From Haliovirga abyssi (lineage in GTDB: Bacteria > Fusobacteriota > Fusobacteriia > Fusobacteriales > Haliovirgaceae), in assembly GCF_030295325.1 (NCBI RefSeq), contig NZ_AP027059.1:2356001-2420000 (forward strand): 64,000 nucleotides of DNA. Reading direction: 5' to 3'. The notes under the pieces are model-generated. The model ran no database searches, was not told where the DNA came from, and worked only from the letters and a program-made list of their open reading frames with translations. Below are positions 38,918 to 48,881 of this stretch, in pieces. Each line of letters begins with the position of its first letter. The first letter of the stretch is position 1. The position numbers and the translations under genes were made by a program.

Positions 38918-40231
38918 CTAATCAATTTTTAATATATTCATCACATCTTTAATTATAACATTAATAAATTTTTCTTGAAAAGATTTTCCACCAACTTCTT
39001 TTAAAATTTCTGATATTTTTTTTAACTCTAAATCTTCAATTTTATTTAATTTTTTCATACTTGTATCTTTTATCTTCTCATCTGATAAATTTTTTATGTA
39101 ATTTTCTCTGTTATATCCAATTAATTTAATATTTTTATTATAACGTTTTTTTAATTTATCTGCTATAATCAATCCTTCTGGATCTAAATCTCCAGAATAT
39201 ATAAGTTTTATGTCGCTTTTAACTGCTAAATCCATTAAAAATAGTGCTGATGATTTTATATTACCATATCCACAAATCATAGGAATAATAATATTATATT
39301 CAACTTTAAAATAGTTAAATATCTCTATAAATACAGCTGGATTCTCAACTATAATCAAATAATTATAGTTAGAAATAATTTTTTTTAATTTTGTAATTCC
39401 TGTCATAGGCATAATAAAATATTCGCCATTATTATAAAATTCTCTCCAGCCAGTGTGCCTTCCTTTTGCTATTTCTGCTTCTAATCCTGATATTGCCACG
39501 CTATTTGAAATGTCATCTGTAATTATACCTGCTTCAATATACATTTCAATTCTCTCTTCCGCATTTGTTGGATATTTCTTATTTAAATAATATGATATTC
39601 CATATAAAAGTAACTTTCCAGCAAAATTTTTATTGTCAAAAAAGTGTGGGTCTTTTGATATATCTGATGCAAATATTGCTAAAAGTTTATACTCTTTTTT
39701 GATTATAGGTAAATTATTTAGACCTTTTATTATTCTTTCTATTATAATTTCAAATTCATTAAGATTATTTTCTTTTTCAAATTTATTATATTCTTTTATT
39801 AAAATATTATTCCCTTTATTTCCTTCAATTAAAAATTTTAAAAATTCTCCGCCTACTGTTTCTGCATACCATTCATATAAGTCGACAAAAAACTTTTCTC
39901 TTTGTTTTTCATAATTTTCCATTTTATCTTTTTTGTATATAATATTTTCATTAAAATAAATTTCTAAAGCCAATTTAAAATTATCATTTGAAAAGTTCAT
40001 ATTATTAAAACTTTTTATTATATTTTCTATTAAAATTGTTTTTTTACCTATCTCGTAATTTTCTCCTGTAATTTCAGAAAGAGCTGATTTCTCAGCTCTT
40101 GACAGTTTTTCTTTTTTTATTTTTCCTAAAAATTTTCCAAATGACTCATATTTATTTTTAATAATTATTAAAATTTTTCTTAAATCTTTTTTAGATTTTA
40201 AATATTTCACTAATTCCTGCTCTTTAGTCAT
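38918..40231 (-). CDS. jetD: Wadjet defence protein JetD (toprim nuclease subunit)
   Basis: 437 aa. The N-terminal two thirds are helical (resembling DUF3323/TIGR02679-type). The C-terminal part is a TopoVI-A-like toprim domain (DUF2399-like): GLEAEIAKG, YLIIVENPAVF with the conserved Glu, ICGYGNIKSSA, and YSGDLDPEG with D348 and D350. In Wadjet systems JetD is the endonuclease that cuts plasmid DNA extruded by the JetABC SMC complex. It is last in the operon, 38 nt after jetC. All visible active-site acids are present, so it looks functional, unlike the relic at 31146. Confidence 0.85.
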   Translation of the reverse strand: MTKEQELVKYLKSKKDLRKILIIIKNKYESFGKFLGKIKKEKLSRAEKSALSEITGENYEIGKKTILIENIIKSFNNMNFSNDNFKLALEIYFNENIIYKKDKMENYEKQREKFFVDLYEWYAETVGGEFLKFLIEGNKGNNILIKEYNKFEKENNLNEFEIIIERIIKGLNNLPIIKKEYKLLAIFASDISKDPHFFDNKNFAGKLLLYGISYYLNKKYPTNAEERIEMYIEAGIITDDISNSVAISGLEAEIAKGRHTGWREFYNNGEYFIMPMTGITKLKKIISNYNYLIIVENPAVFIEIFNYFKVEYNIIIPMICGYGNIKSSALFLMDLAVKSDIKLIYSGDLDPEGLIIADKLKKRYNKNIKLIGYNRENYIKNLSDEKIKDTSMKKLNKIEDLELKKISEILKEVGGKSFQEKFINVIIKDVMNILKID

Positions 40232-40269
40232 ATTATTCTCCTAATTTTTTCTTCTCAACTCTTTATCCT

Positions 40270-43200
40270 CTAAAACATCTTCATATTCCCGCTTTTATTA
40301 TCGTATAATTCTTTCCCCACTACAGCTGTTCTTTTATTTCCATTCCATTTATATCTAAATACTGTTACTACATCAGAATTATTTGGTCTATATAATTCAG
40401 CTATTGCAAGATTTGGTATTGTTCCATAATCTCCCCATAAAACCTGAGAATTAACTATAAAATCAAATTTCATATTAACCATAAATTCAAACATTACACT
40501 AATATTTCTTTCATCTACTCCTGCAAAAGCTTCATCAAGAGATATTATTTTTGGCGCATCTTTTGAAGCATTGTCATATCTGGCACTTACTGCTGCGAAC
40601 AGCGGAACATACATTGTCATTGCTTTTTCTCCGCCACTAAATTTATAAAATTCATTTTGAGTTAATTGTTTTTTTAGTCCCTCTCCTCTTTTTACTGATA
40701 ATTTAAATTCATACCACTCTCTATAATCCAGCAACTCTTTCATAATTGTATGAAATGATTTAATATTATCCTCTTTCTCCATCTCTTTTTTAGCTTCTGC
40801 TATTTTTGATTTAAAATGAGATACTATTTTCGTTATATCTTCTGTTCTTCTTGTAAATTCATCTTTTCTTAATAATTTAACAAGCTCACTTGAATTCATC
40901 TGTTCCTCATTATCTGGTTTTCTTCCAGCCCAACTTAATCCAAGTCTTATTGTATTAGTATTCATACTCTCCATTAATTTATTCATATTAAAAACCCAAA
41001 TTTCGCTTTTTTCAATTTTTTCTGTAATTCTTTTACTAATTGTTTTTATTAATATCTCTTCAAAAAGCTCTCTCTCTTTATCTGCTAATAGTTTTTCATC
41101 TCTTAATATATTTTCTTCTATATCTGATAATATATGTATAAGATTTGTCTTTTCTCCTCTTATTTTTCCTATTACATCAACTCTTTTTAATTCTCCTAAA
41201 ACTTCATTAATAACTCCATTTATAGGCTCATTAAATCTATATTCCATATTAAGTCTATAATCTGATAAATAGTTTTTTGATATTAAAAACTTATTATTAA
41301 GGTCATTAGAATACTCTATCCCTTTATCTATATCAATATTTCCTGATAATCTTTGTGATAATGCCTTTAATTCACTTTTATTGCTAATATCCAGCTCATT
41401 AACTACATACGCTAAATTTACCTCTTCATATAATCCTTTTTTCCAAGACGATTCTAACTCTTTTAAATTTTCGCTTTCTTGCTCTATTTTTATTAAATTT
41501 TCTTTTAAATTTTTTATTTCTGATTCTATTGAGCTTATTCTCATTATAGTTTCATTAAAATTTTTCTCATTTTCTTTACGTTTTTCTTTTAATTGTGCCA
41601 ATTGCTCTACTAAATTTTCTATTCCTTCTTGTTCTGCTCTTTTTTCTAACTCTTCCAATATTTGCTTTTGTGTATCTAACGCTTTTTTAATTTTATTTAA
41701 ATTTAATTTTATATCTTCAATTTCATCTTCTACATTTTCAATATTTTCTATTAATCTATCTATTCTTTGCCCAAAATCTAAAAATCTTTTATATTTATTT
41801 TCTATTTCCAAAATATTATATCTGTATTTTTCAATTAAATCCAAAGCTTCTGTAAATGATTCTAAATCTAAATTAATTTTTGTTCTTACTCTTAACTCGT
41901 TTACTTTTTCATTTAAACTATTTTTTCTCTGTCTAGCAATTAATTCTTCTTTCTCCTTTTCCTCTATTTGGTAAAATTTCATCTGTTTTTCTCTTTTTAA
42001 TATATTTATATTTTCCATTATTTCTTCTATTTGAATAAAATCAGGTATATTTTCAAACTCTTTTTTTAACATCTCTTTTCTATTTTTTAGATTAGATAAT
42101 TTTTCTTCTATTTTTGCTTTTTCTAAATTTAAACTCTCAATCTTTTCTTCAAGCAATTTTATTAGCTCTTTTTTATAATTTTCTCTTGCACTTATTCCTA
42201 TAAATTTTGCTTTATTAATTTTTGTTGTTTTTCCTTCAATTGGACCATAACTATATTTTCCCTCTATACCAATAAAAAATTCTCCACTTTTTTGATTAAC
42301 AGGGATAGATTTTAATATTTTTTCAATATACTCTTTCTCTTCTTCGTTATATTTAGCTTCTACTTTTAAATAATTAAATAAATTTTTATTTTCTCTGTTT
42401 TCTTCAGATATATTTTTATCATCTCTATTTTTATTATACGTCTTTAATAATTTTATCCCCTCTTCAATATCCAATTTTGGCATTTCATTATCAAATAAAA
42501 TTATTGAGCTAATTATATTTGTATCAATTAATATCTCTTCAATTATCCCTTTTGTTTCCTCAGATATATTTTCTCTAAAATCAACTGTTTTCCAAAACAT
42601 ATCATATTTTATTTTTAGACTATCCAACTTTTTACAATATTTTTTTTCTTTTTCTTCAATTTCATATATAGGGTCTTTTTTTGATTTCCACTCATCTATT
42701 TCATCACTTTTTTCTTGAATTTTTTCATTTAAATTTTCAATATGAAACCTGTTTTCAATAACCTCTTTTTCTATATTATTACTACATCTATTAAAAATGT
42801 TTTTATATTTATATTTAATATCCAAAATATATTTTTTTTCATCACAACTATTTACTGCTATAATTATATCTTCTAAATCTTTTTCTTGGAAATTCAATTC
42901 TTTAGTTTCACTTGCATATTTTTCTAATTTCTCTAAATATATCTCTTTAGAATTATCAGATTTCTTTTCTTCATTTACAATCTCTTCCTCAATTTTTCTT
43001 AATTCATCTTTTAAATCATCTACTATTTTTACTATTTTATCATATTCTTCACAGCTTTTTTTATAATTTTCTATTATAATTTTTCCATTCCTAAAAAAAT
43101 CTTTGAAAATATCTGTCTCTTTTTTTAATAATTCAAAATTATAATCTTTATCCAATTTTGAAAAAAACTCTTTTCTAAAATTTATATCTTCTGAAAAATT

Positions 43201-44394
43201 AATTTCATTAGCCCTCTCTCTGTTTTCATCTATTAAGCTGTTTAATTGACTATATAAAACCTCTTTATCATTTTTAAGAGAATTAATTTCAGAATATTTT
43301 ATATTTCTATCCTCTTCTCTTCTTTCGAGTCTTCTGTTTTCTGTTTCAAAATCCTCTTTTTTCTCTTTTACATATGATTTTATATCTAAAATTTCTTTTT
43401 GTAATTGATAAAATTCGCTTTTTTCATATGTCTCTATTAAATGATTTATACTCTCTTTTTCAGCTTCAAGTTTATCTCTTTTTGTTATTGACTCATTTTT
43501 CTGATTATTAATATTTAAAATATATTTTTCCGTTCTTTTTAATTCTGATATATTTTTGTCTAAGTTTTCTTTAGCTTGAATATATTTGTTTAATTTTTTT
43601 AATAAAATATATGAATTATATTTATCGTAAGCTCTTTTTATTTTTTCAGATTCTCGTTTTGCATTTTTTAAAGATTTTAAATTATCTTGAAGTTCATCCA
43701 TATTTTCTACTGCTTCTGTTAAAGGTCTTAATTCATCATCAGATATAGGCTCTAATGAACCTTTTAATATTTCATAAGTTGCACTTGGTTTGAAATTTTT
43801 AGATAATTTTGGACTTCTAAGATTTATTAATAGATTAACTAAATCTTCATATTCTTTTACAGTTTCAAATCCAAATATATATCTATTAACCATAGCCACA
43901 TAATCGCTTTGTTTATCAACAACTGTCCCGCCATTTCCAATTGCATTTTTTAGCTCCATTTTAGACAATGGAACTTTATTTACTTTCTCTTTATATAAAT
44001 AAAAATCTCGTCCAATTCTTCTTCCATCATCTATACAAAAATACCATGTCCTTGTTGCAGTTCCACGTTTTGCTCTAATTCCCATACCAAATGAAATATA
44101 CTCACCTGTTTTCTTCTTTAACTCCATATAAAGATAACCTGTATTTTCATCATACTCTGTTCCTTCCGGAAGTATATATGAATCTATTCTTCTTGCTCTT
44201 GAACCAAAAGGATCTAATCTTTCAGGTCTTACACTTCCGTCAAGAAGCAACGGTATAAAACTCTGCATAGTTACTGACTTTCCAGAACCATTAGAACCTC
44301 TTAATAACAATTTTCCATCTTCTAATGTAAACTCTTCATCATCATAATACCAAAAATTTATCAACCCAAATCTCTTTATTTGCCATCTATTCAT
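40270..44394 (-). CDS. jetC: Wadjet defence protein JetC (SMC-like ATPase)
   Basis: 1374 aa. It starts MNRWQIKRFGLINFWYY, followed by Walker A GSNGSGKS (33-40) and LDPFGSRARRIDSYIL, as in the TIGR02680 family. A very long coiled coil (about 260-1190) is interrupted by a hinge-like region. The C-terminal head has the signature FSGGEK (1252-1257) and Walker B LDEAF (1286-1290). This is the MukB-like motor that extrudes DNA loops in Wadjet. The start overlaps jetB by 8 nt. Length and ends fit the type III subgroup better than type I. Confidence 0.9.
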   Translation of the reverse strand: MNRWQIKRFGLINFWYYDDEEFTLEDGKLLLRGSNGSGKSVTMQSFIPLLLDGSVRPERLDPFGSRARRIDSYILPEGTEYDENTGYLYMELKKKTGEYISFGMGIRAKRGTATRTWYFCIDDGRRIGRDFYLYKEKVNKVPLSKMELKNAIGNGGTVVDKQSDYVAMVNRYIFGFETVKEYEDLVNLLINLRSPKLSKNFKPSATYEILKGSLEPISDDELRPLTEAVENMDELQDNLKSLKNAKRESEKIKRAYDKYNSYILLKKLNKYIQAKENLDKNISELKRTEKYILNINNQKNESITKRDKLEAEKESINHLIETYEKSEFYQLQKEILDIKSYVKEKKEDFETENRRLERREEDRNIKYSEINSLKNDKEVLYSQLNSLIDENRERANEINFSEDINFRKEFFSKLDKDYNFELLKKETDIFKDFFRNGKIIIENYKKSCEEYDKIVKIVDDLKDELRKIEEEIVNEEKKSDNSKEIYLEKLEKYASETKELNFQEKDLEDIIIAVNSCDEKKYILDIKYKYKNIFNRCSNNIEKEVIENRFHIENLNEKIQEKSDEIDEWKSKKDPIYEIEEKEKKYCKKLDSLKIKYDMFWKTVDFRENISEETKGIIEEILIDTNIISSIILFDNEMPKLDIEEGIKLLKTYNKNRDDKNISEENRENKNLFNYLKVEAKYNEEEKEYIEKILKSIPVNQKSGEFFIGIEGKYSYGPIEGKTTKINKAKFIGISARENYKKELIKLLEEKIESLNLEKAKIEEKLSNLKNRKEMLKKEFENIPDFIQIEEIMENINILKREKQMKFYQIEEKEKEELIARQRKNSLNEKVNELRVRTKINLDLESFTEALDLIEKYRYNILEIENKYKRFLDFGQRIDRLIENIENVEDEIEDIKLNLNKIKKALDTQKQILEELEKRAEQEGIENLVEQLAQLKEKRKENEKNFNETIMRISSIESEIKNLKENLIKIEQESENLKELESSWKKGLYEEVNLAYVVNELDISNKSELKALSQRLSGNIDIDKGIEYSNDLNNKFLISKNYLSDYRLNMEYRFNEPINGVINEVLGELKRVDVIGKIRGEKTNLIHILSDIEENILRDEKLLADKERELFEEILIKTISKRITEKIEKSEIWVFNMNKLMESMNTNTIRLGLSWAGRKPDNEEQMNSSELVKLLRKDEFTRRTEDITKIVSHFKSKIAEAKKEMEKEDNIKSFHTIMKELLDYREWYEFKLSVKRGEGLKKQLTQNEFYKFSGGEKAMTMYVPLFAAVSARYDNASKDAPKIISLDEAFAGVDERNISVMFEFMVNMKFDFIVNSQVLWGDYGTIPNLAIAELYRPNNSDVVTVFRYKWNGNKRTAVVGKELYDNKSGNMKMF

Positions 44395-45535
44395 TCTCTT
44401 TCTCCTTATAAAAATCTTTTGGATAATTCCCTATATATTTAGATATTGCCGGTAATAATTCTATCTCGCCTTTATTCTCATTATTATTGTTCAAAAGATT
44501 GAATCCTTTCATATATTTAATTAAATCTTTTGTTATCCCTTCAACACTCATATTTCTATATTCACTACTCCATCCAGAACTATATTTTTCTTTACATAAT
44601 TTTACTATTTCTAAAAATTTATCATAACTAATAATAATTCTATCTCTTTCATTATACGAAATTTCTCCTACATTTACTTTATTAATTATTTCTCTACTAA
44701 CCAATAAAACTATATCTGAAATAGCTTTTGCTCCAGGAAAAACATCTTTATAATTATAGCTGTTTTCAATTTCAATCATTGCATAATTTTTTGTCAAATT
44801 AAATCCAGCTTCGAGATATTTTTCAAATTCAGATGCAATATTATGAGTTTGTTTTTTCATATAATCAAAATCTGATTCATTCTCATTATCTCTTGTTACA
44901 ACTGCATTTATCAATAAATTTTTATATACTCTTTGAGCTCTTGCAGTTCCTCTATCTCTACTTTCATCTTGCCAAATCTCATTTTCGAAATCACTTATAT
45001 CTTTATATTCAGAAATATCTCTATTAAAATTTCTTATAAAATATCTGGATATTCCAGTAGATTCATATAAAACTTGCGCATTCAAATCGTTTTTAAAACT
45101 ATCTTCTTCTCCAAAATTTATTTTAACTAATTTCATCTCAACTAAAAATTTTAAAACTTTAACAAAACTCTTTCTTAATGAATAACTATTCCAATCAATA
45201 TAAAATTCTATTGGATAATTTAACTCCACAAATTCTGAAATATCAGAAAGTATAAATTGGTCACCTCTGTCTTTATCTTCTAAAAATGCCAATACCAAAG
45301 AGAACATTATATATTGTTCAGTTTGATTAAAATCTGGAATTCCCATCCAATCTTCTGCTCTCTCTGGTATTTTTTCTAATTTAATTAAATGTTTATTTCT
45401 TATTACTGACAATCCACATTTTTCTTCTAAAAATGGTTTAAAAGTAGCTATTTTTTCTTTTATTTCAAAATATCTATCTTTATCATCTTCTTTTAATATC
45501 CAAAATTTTTCCAATAATATCTCAATCTCTTTCAT
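44387..45535 (-). CDS. jetB: Wadjet defence protein JetB (MukE-like)
   Basis: 382 aa, soluble, mixed helical with winged-helix character in the middle (FILSDISEFVELNYPIEFYIDWNSYSLRKSFVKVLKFLVEMKLVKI). It fits the TIGR02678/DUF2398 family by length, position and the EYKDISDFENEIWQ-type segment after a basic stretch. JetB is the kleisin-associated KITE subunit of the complex. Its start codon shares one base with the jetA stop, so the genes are translationally coupled. Confidence 0.82.
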   Translation of the reverse strand: MKEIEILLEKFWILKEDDKDRYFEIKEKIATFKPFLEEKCGLSVIRNKHLIKLEKIPERAEDWMGIPDFNQTEQYIMFSLVLAFLEDKDRGDQFILSDISEFVELNYPIEFYIDWNSYSLRKSFVKVLKFLVEMKLVKINFGEEDSFKNDLNAQVLYESTGISRYFIRNFNRDISEYKDISDFENEIWQDESRDRGTARAQRVYKNLLINAVVTRDNENESDFDYMKKQTHNIASEFEKYLEAGFNLTKNYAMIEIENSYNYKDVFPGAKAISDIVLLVSREIINKVNVGEISYNERDRIIISYDKFLEIVKLCKEKYSSGWSSEYRNMSVEGITKDLIKYMKGFNLLNNNNENKGEIELLPAISKYIGNYPKDFYKEKENE

Positions 45536-47064
45536 TAGCTCTCACCTACAATTTTTATAATAATATCTGGCATATAAAATATCCCATCAATACAATTTAA
45601 TCTGATTTGATTTTTATCATTCATTAAAATTTTATATGAACTGTTATCTTCATTTTTTCTAATTGGAAATACCCTATATTTAATATTTTCAACTATTTCA
45701 AACTCTTTATTCCCGGGAGATTCAATTCCCCTTACTATCCATCTAAGCAAAGTTTTTCTAACATTTTCAGATATATTATCCAAATCAGAAATTTTTATCA
45801 TTTCACTTTTTACAAGCTCTAATATCTCTTGTTTTTCTTTTTCTAATTCTCGCTGTTTTTCTCTAATTATTTCAGCTTTTCTATGTGTTTTATCAATAAT
45901 AGCTATTGATTGTCTTTTTTCTCTATATTTTCTTGTTCGTGGTTTTATCTCTAATTCTATTGGCTCTGTTTCAAATGCTCCTATATTTTTATCTGTAACT
46001 TCTCCTCTAATTTCACCTTTAAAATGTTTGGTATTAAAAGCTCCAAAAATCATTGCTGAAAGTTTATGAGCTTCATTAATAGAATTACAATTTGAAAACA
46101 GAGAAGCTATTTTTAAGCACTCCTCTTTTCTACTTGAAATTTGTCTACTACTTTCCGATATATGTAAAGCTATTCTTACTATTTTTCTTATAATTTCATT
46201 TGTCCTGTCATATAACATCTCCATCTCACTTTTTCTATTTTCATTCCCCAAAAACCAAAGTAAAACAGCTTCCCATTTTCCAGTTAAATCCTCAAAAATA
46301 TTTTCTTCTGTTATATCAGGAGTTAAAATCATAATTTTCTTTTTTTCTAATGAAATTTTCCTAAATATCTCTTCTATTTTTTCTTTATCTATATCTTTCA
46401 AAATTTTTACTATAGATAATCCATATTTTTGTAATCCTTTGATGAAATTCCTCAAATAATCAATAAGATTATCTTTATATATTATAAATTGAGTTGTATT
46501 AAGTAGCTCTTCAAATTTAAAACTATTAAGTTTCATTATATAGCTTTTATAATTATTATTTAATCTTTCAAAATCAGATATAATATTACTCCACAAAGAA
46601 TTTATATCGGTAACTTTATTAATCTCTTTTTTATCCAATTCCTCAAGACTATCTCTTAATCTCTCCATAAGAGATGGATCTAATTCTGCTTCTTGAAAAA
46701 CTATTTTTTCTAAATCTTCTGACACAAGTTTTTCTATAGTTATAGCTTTTTCTGTAATTTGATAAATATATTTTTTATTTTTAAATTCTTCTGGAGTGGT
46801 TGCTTTAGCTGTATCTTGAATTCCTATTATATTGCCCCATTCCATTAATTTATTTATATCCTGCTCACACATATCAGAACTATAATCTTTAAATTGCTCG
46901 CTTTCTCTCATAATTTTTACAATCTCATCTTTATATAAAGTCCGATTTAATTGGTTATATTTTTCATAAAAAATCCTAATTATCGCTCTATATCTCCTTA
47001 CATTTTCTGCATTCAGATATTTCACTTCAGTTATAGGTTTTAAATGTTTATTAAAAAATTCCAT
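45535..47064 (-). CDS. jetA: Wadjet defence protein JetA (MukF/kleisin-like)
   Basis: 509 aa, helical. The N-terminal winged helix (RRYRAIIRIFYEKYNQ and YKDEIVKIMRES) and the C-terminal segment after KPRTRKYREKRQS fit the TIGR02677/DUF2397 family, the kleisin of type III Wadjet. First gene of the jet operon; it begins 69 nt after the stop of an AAA-PD-(D/E)XK gene with no terminator seen between, so read-through is possible. Confidence 0.82.
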   Translation of the reverse strand: MEFFNKHLKPITEVKYLNAENVRRYRAIIRIFYEKYNQLNRTLYKDEIVKIMRESEQFKDYSSDMCEQDINKLMEWGNIIGIQDTAKATTPEEFKNKKYIYQITEKAITIEKLVSEDLEKIVFQEAELDPSLMERLRDSLEELDKKEINKVTDINSLWSNIISDFERLNNNYKSYIMKLNSFKFEELLNTTQFIIYKDNLIDYLRNFIKGLQKYGLSIVKILKDIDKEKIEEIFRKISLEKKKIMILTPDITEENIFEDLTGKWEAVLLWFLGNENRKSEMEMLYDRTNEIIRKIVRIALHISESSRQISSRKEECLKIASLFSNCNSINEAHKLSAMIFGAFNTKHFKGEIRGEVTDKNIGAFETEPIELEIKPRTRKYREKRQSIAIIDKTHRKAEIIREKQRELEKEKQEILELVKSEMIKISDLDNISENVRKTLLRWIVRGIESPGNKEFEIVENIKYRVFPIRKNEDNSSYKILMNDKNQIRLNCIDGIFYMPDIIIKIVGES

Positions 47065-47133
47065 CTTATCCCCTTTTTATTGTTTTTTAATTGTTAATAT
47101 GTCGTATAAAGGTCAATTATCTTTCCCATCTTA

Positions 47134-48684
47134 TCACACAACTATCTCAAATATCTCTTTCCCTTCCACTATAACTCTATCCTTAATATACTTTTTCCCC
47201 TTATTAAAATTATAAAACACCATATACCCCTTATCTAAATTTTGTGCCTCCAAATATCCACACAACTGCTCCCTACCCTCTTGTTCATACTGACCACCAC
47301 GCCATATCTTTAACTCTATTACATATTTTTTCATATTGTAAGTTACAACTATATCCATTCTATTGGACTCTCTTGTTTCTGATTCCACAAAATAAAATCC
47401 CGTTCCATTTATTATTGGCTTTAAAAATGCTAAAAATAGAAGCCGTCCTTCTCGCTCTACAAATTTTTCATCTATTTTTCTATATTCTGCTTTCATTAGT
47501 TCTTGAAATTTACTTAATACTAATTCCATATCCAAATCGCCATTATCATTTATAAATTTCCCCATATATTTATAATCAAGAACAGGCCCTTTTTTCATTT
47601 CTCTCATTGCTATCATATAGTTATATAAAAGTATCTCAAATATCTTATTATTAATTATTAATTTATGTTTTTCATTTTCTCTAAATATTCCATACATTAT
47701 TCCTAAATTATGAGCTTGTAAATTATACTGTATTTCCTCTCCATCAAGGACTATTCTCTCTATTAGATTATATAATTCTTTATATCTATTTATATTTTTT
47801 ATTACATCATCAAATAATGTATTATTACTATTTAATATTATTTTTATAGCTTCTTCTAACCCTTTTTCACTAAAATCTCTATCTAATTTTTCATCTATTA
47901 CTTTGCATAATTTACTTACTAAAAACGGATACCCATTTGTATACATATATATTTTTTCAGAAATATTTTTTATATCCATTCCTGTCTTTGCATCTACTTC
48001 ATATTCAATTAACATTGTTGATATCTCTTCTGAATTAAAGCTCATATCTATATCAAAATCTAACGCTATATTCCACGGACTATTTAATGTCCTAGTTTCA
48101 TCTGGTCTTAATTTCAATTTCAAATTTTTTACATCATGTACTCCTGCTAATATTACTGTATTAAATGTATAATCTTTTCCCATATTTCTTCTTAAATATT
48201 TATCTCTAAACATTCCTATAAAATTTAAGAATAATTGATTATTACTGCTTTTATCTACTTCATCTATCATTAATATTACTTTTTTATTTGCTTCTAATAT
48301 AAAGTCTGTTATAAATTCATCTAACTCTTCGAAATTTGTTACCCTATTATTTTCATCAATAAATTTTATTAATTTTGTTTCTTTTTTTAATTTTAACTCT
48401 TTTCTTAATAGTTTTATAAATACTTTTGATAAATTTTTTTCATTTTCAAAAGGAACTTCTCCTATCCCTTCAAAACTTATTGATATTAATAAATATTCCT
48501 TATTATCTCTCAATTTTCTTTCTAATAAATACATTGTTGTTGTCTTCCCATATTGTCTTGGACGATTTATTGTAAAATATTTTCTTTTTTCTATTAATTT
48601 TATTATTTCATTTAATTTAGATGTTGTATCTACCATATAATGTTCTTCAGGAATACAAGTTCCTGTTATATTAAATTCTTTCAT
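47134..48684 (-). CDS. AAA-ATPase/PD-(D/E)XK nuclease-like protein, copy 1
   Basis: 516 aa. N-terminal AAA-ATPase-like domain (pfam09820 type): Walker A RPRQYGKTT (41-49) and Walker B LMIDEVD (138-144). The C-terminus is a DUF1703-like PD-(D/E)XK domain with D444 and ELK at 457-459 (MDIVVTY and YVIELKIWRGG). Nearly identical copies follow at 48882 and 50626. Residues about 284-378 match copy 3 and differ from copy 2. Proteins of this family are common and multicopy in anaerobes; function is unproven, with defence or mobile-element roles suspected. It lies directly upstream of jetA on the same strand. Confidence 0.88.
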   Translation of the reverse strand: MKEFNITGTCIPEEHYMVDTTSKLNEIIKLIEKRKYFTINRPRQYGKTTTMYLLERKLRDNKEYLLISISFEGIGEVPFENEKNLSKVFIKLLRKELKLKKETKLIKFIDENNRVTNFEELDEFITDFILEANKKVILMIDEVDKSSNNQLFLNFIGMFRDKYLRRNMGKDYTFNTVILAGVHDVKNLKLKLRPDETRTLNSPWNIALDFDIDMSFNSEEISTMLIEYEVDAKTGMDIKNISEKIYMYTNGYPFLVSKLCKVIDEKLDRDFSEKGLEEAIKIILNSNNTLFDDVIKNINRYKELYNLIERIVLDGEEIQYNLQAHNLGIMYGIFRENEKHKLIINNKIFEILLYNYMIAMREMKKGPVLDYKYMGKFINDNGDLDMELVLSKFQELMKAEYRKIDEKFVEREGRLLFLAFLKPIINGTGFYFVESETRESNRMDIVVTYNMKKYVIELKIWRGGQYEQEGREQLCGYLEAQNLDKGYMVFYNFNKGKKYIKDRVIVEGKEIFEIVV

Positions 48685-48881
48685 TTTTACCTCCTATTGC
48701 TTTATAATCTATCTTTAAATTTATAACTATTTTTCTATTACTTTTCAAATTTGAAATCTATCCATATAAAATTTTATTAAATTTTTATTTTATTTTCTAT
48801 CTGCCCCTATCCGCCTTTATCTCGTGGTTAAAATTTATTTTTTCTTCTATCTTCTCATTATAAATTTTCAATTATACTTTT

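Noticed and set aside
40270-44394. JetC considered as SbcC, MukB or RecN
   Set aside because: Its N-terminal motif, length and neighbours (JetA, JetB, JetD) fit the Wadjet family and not housekeeping SMC proteins.
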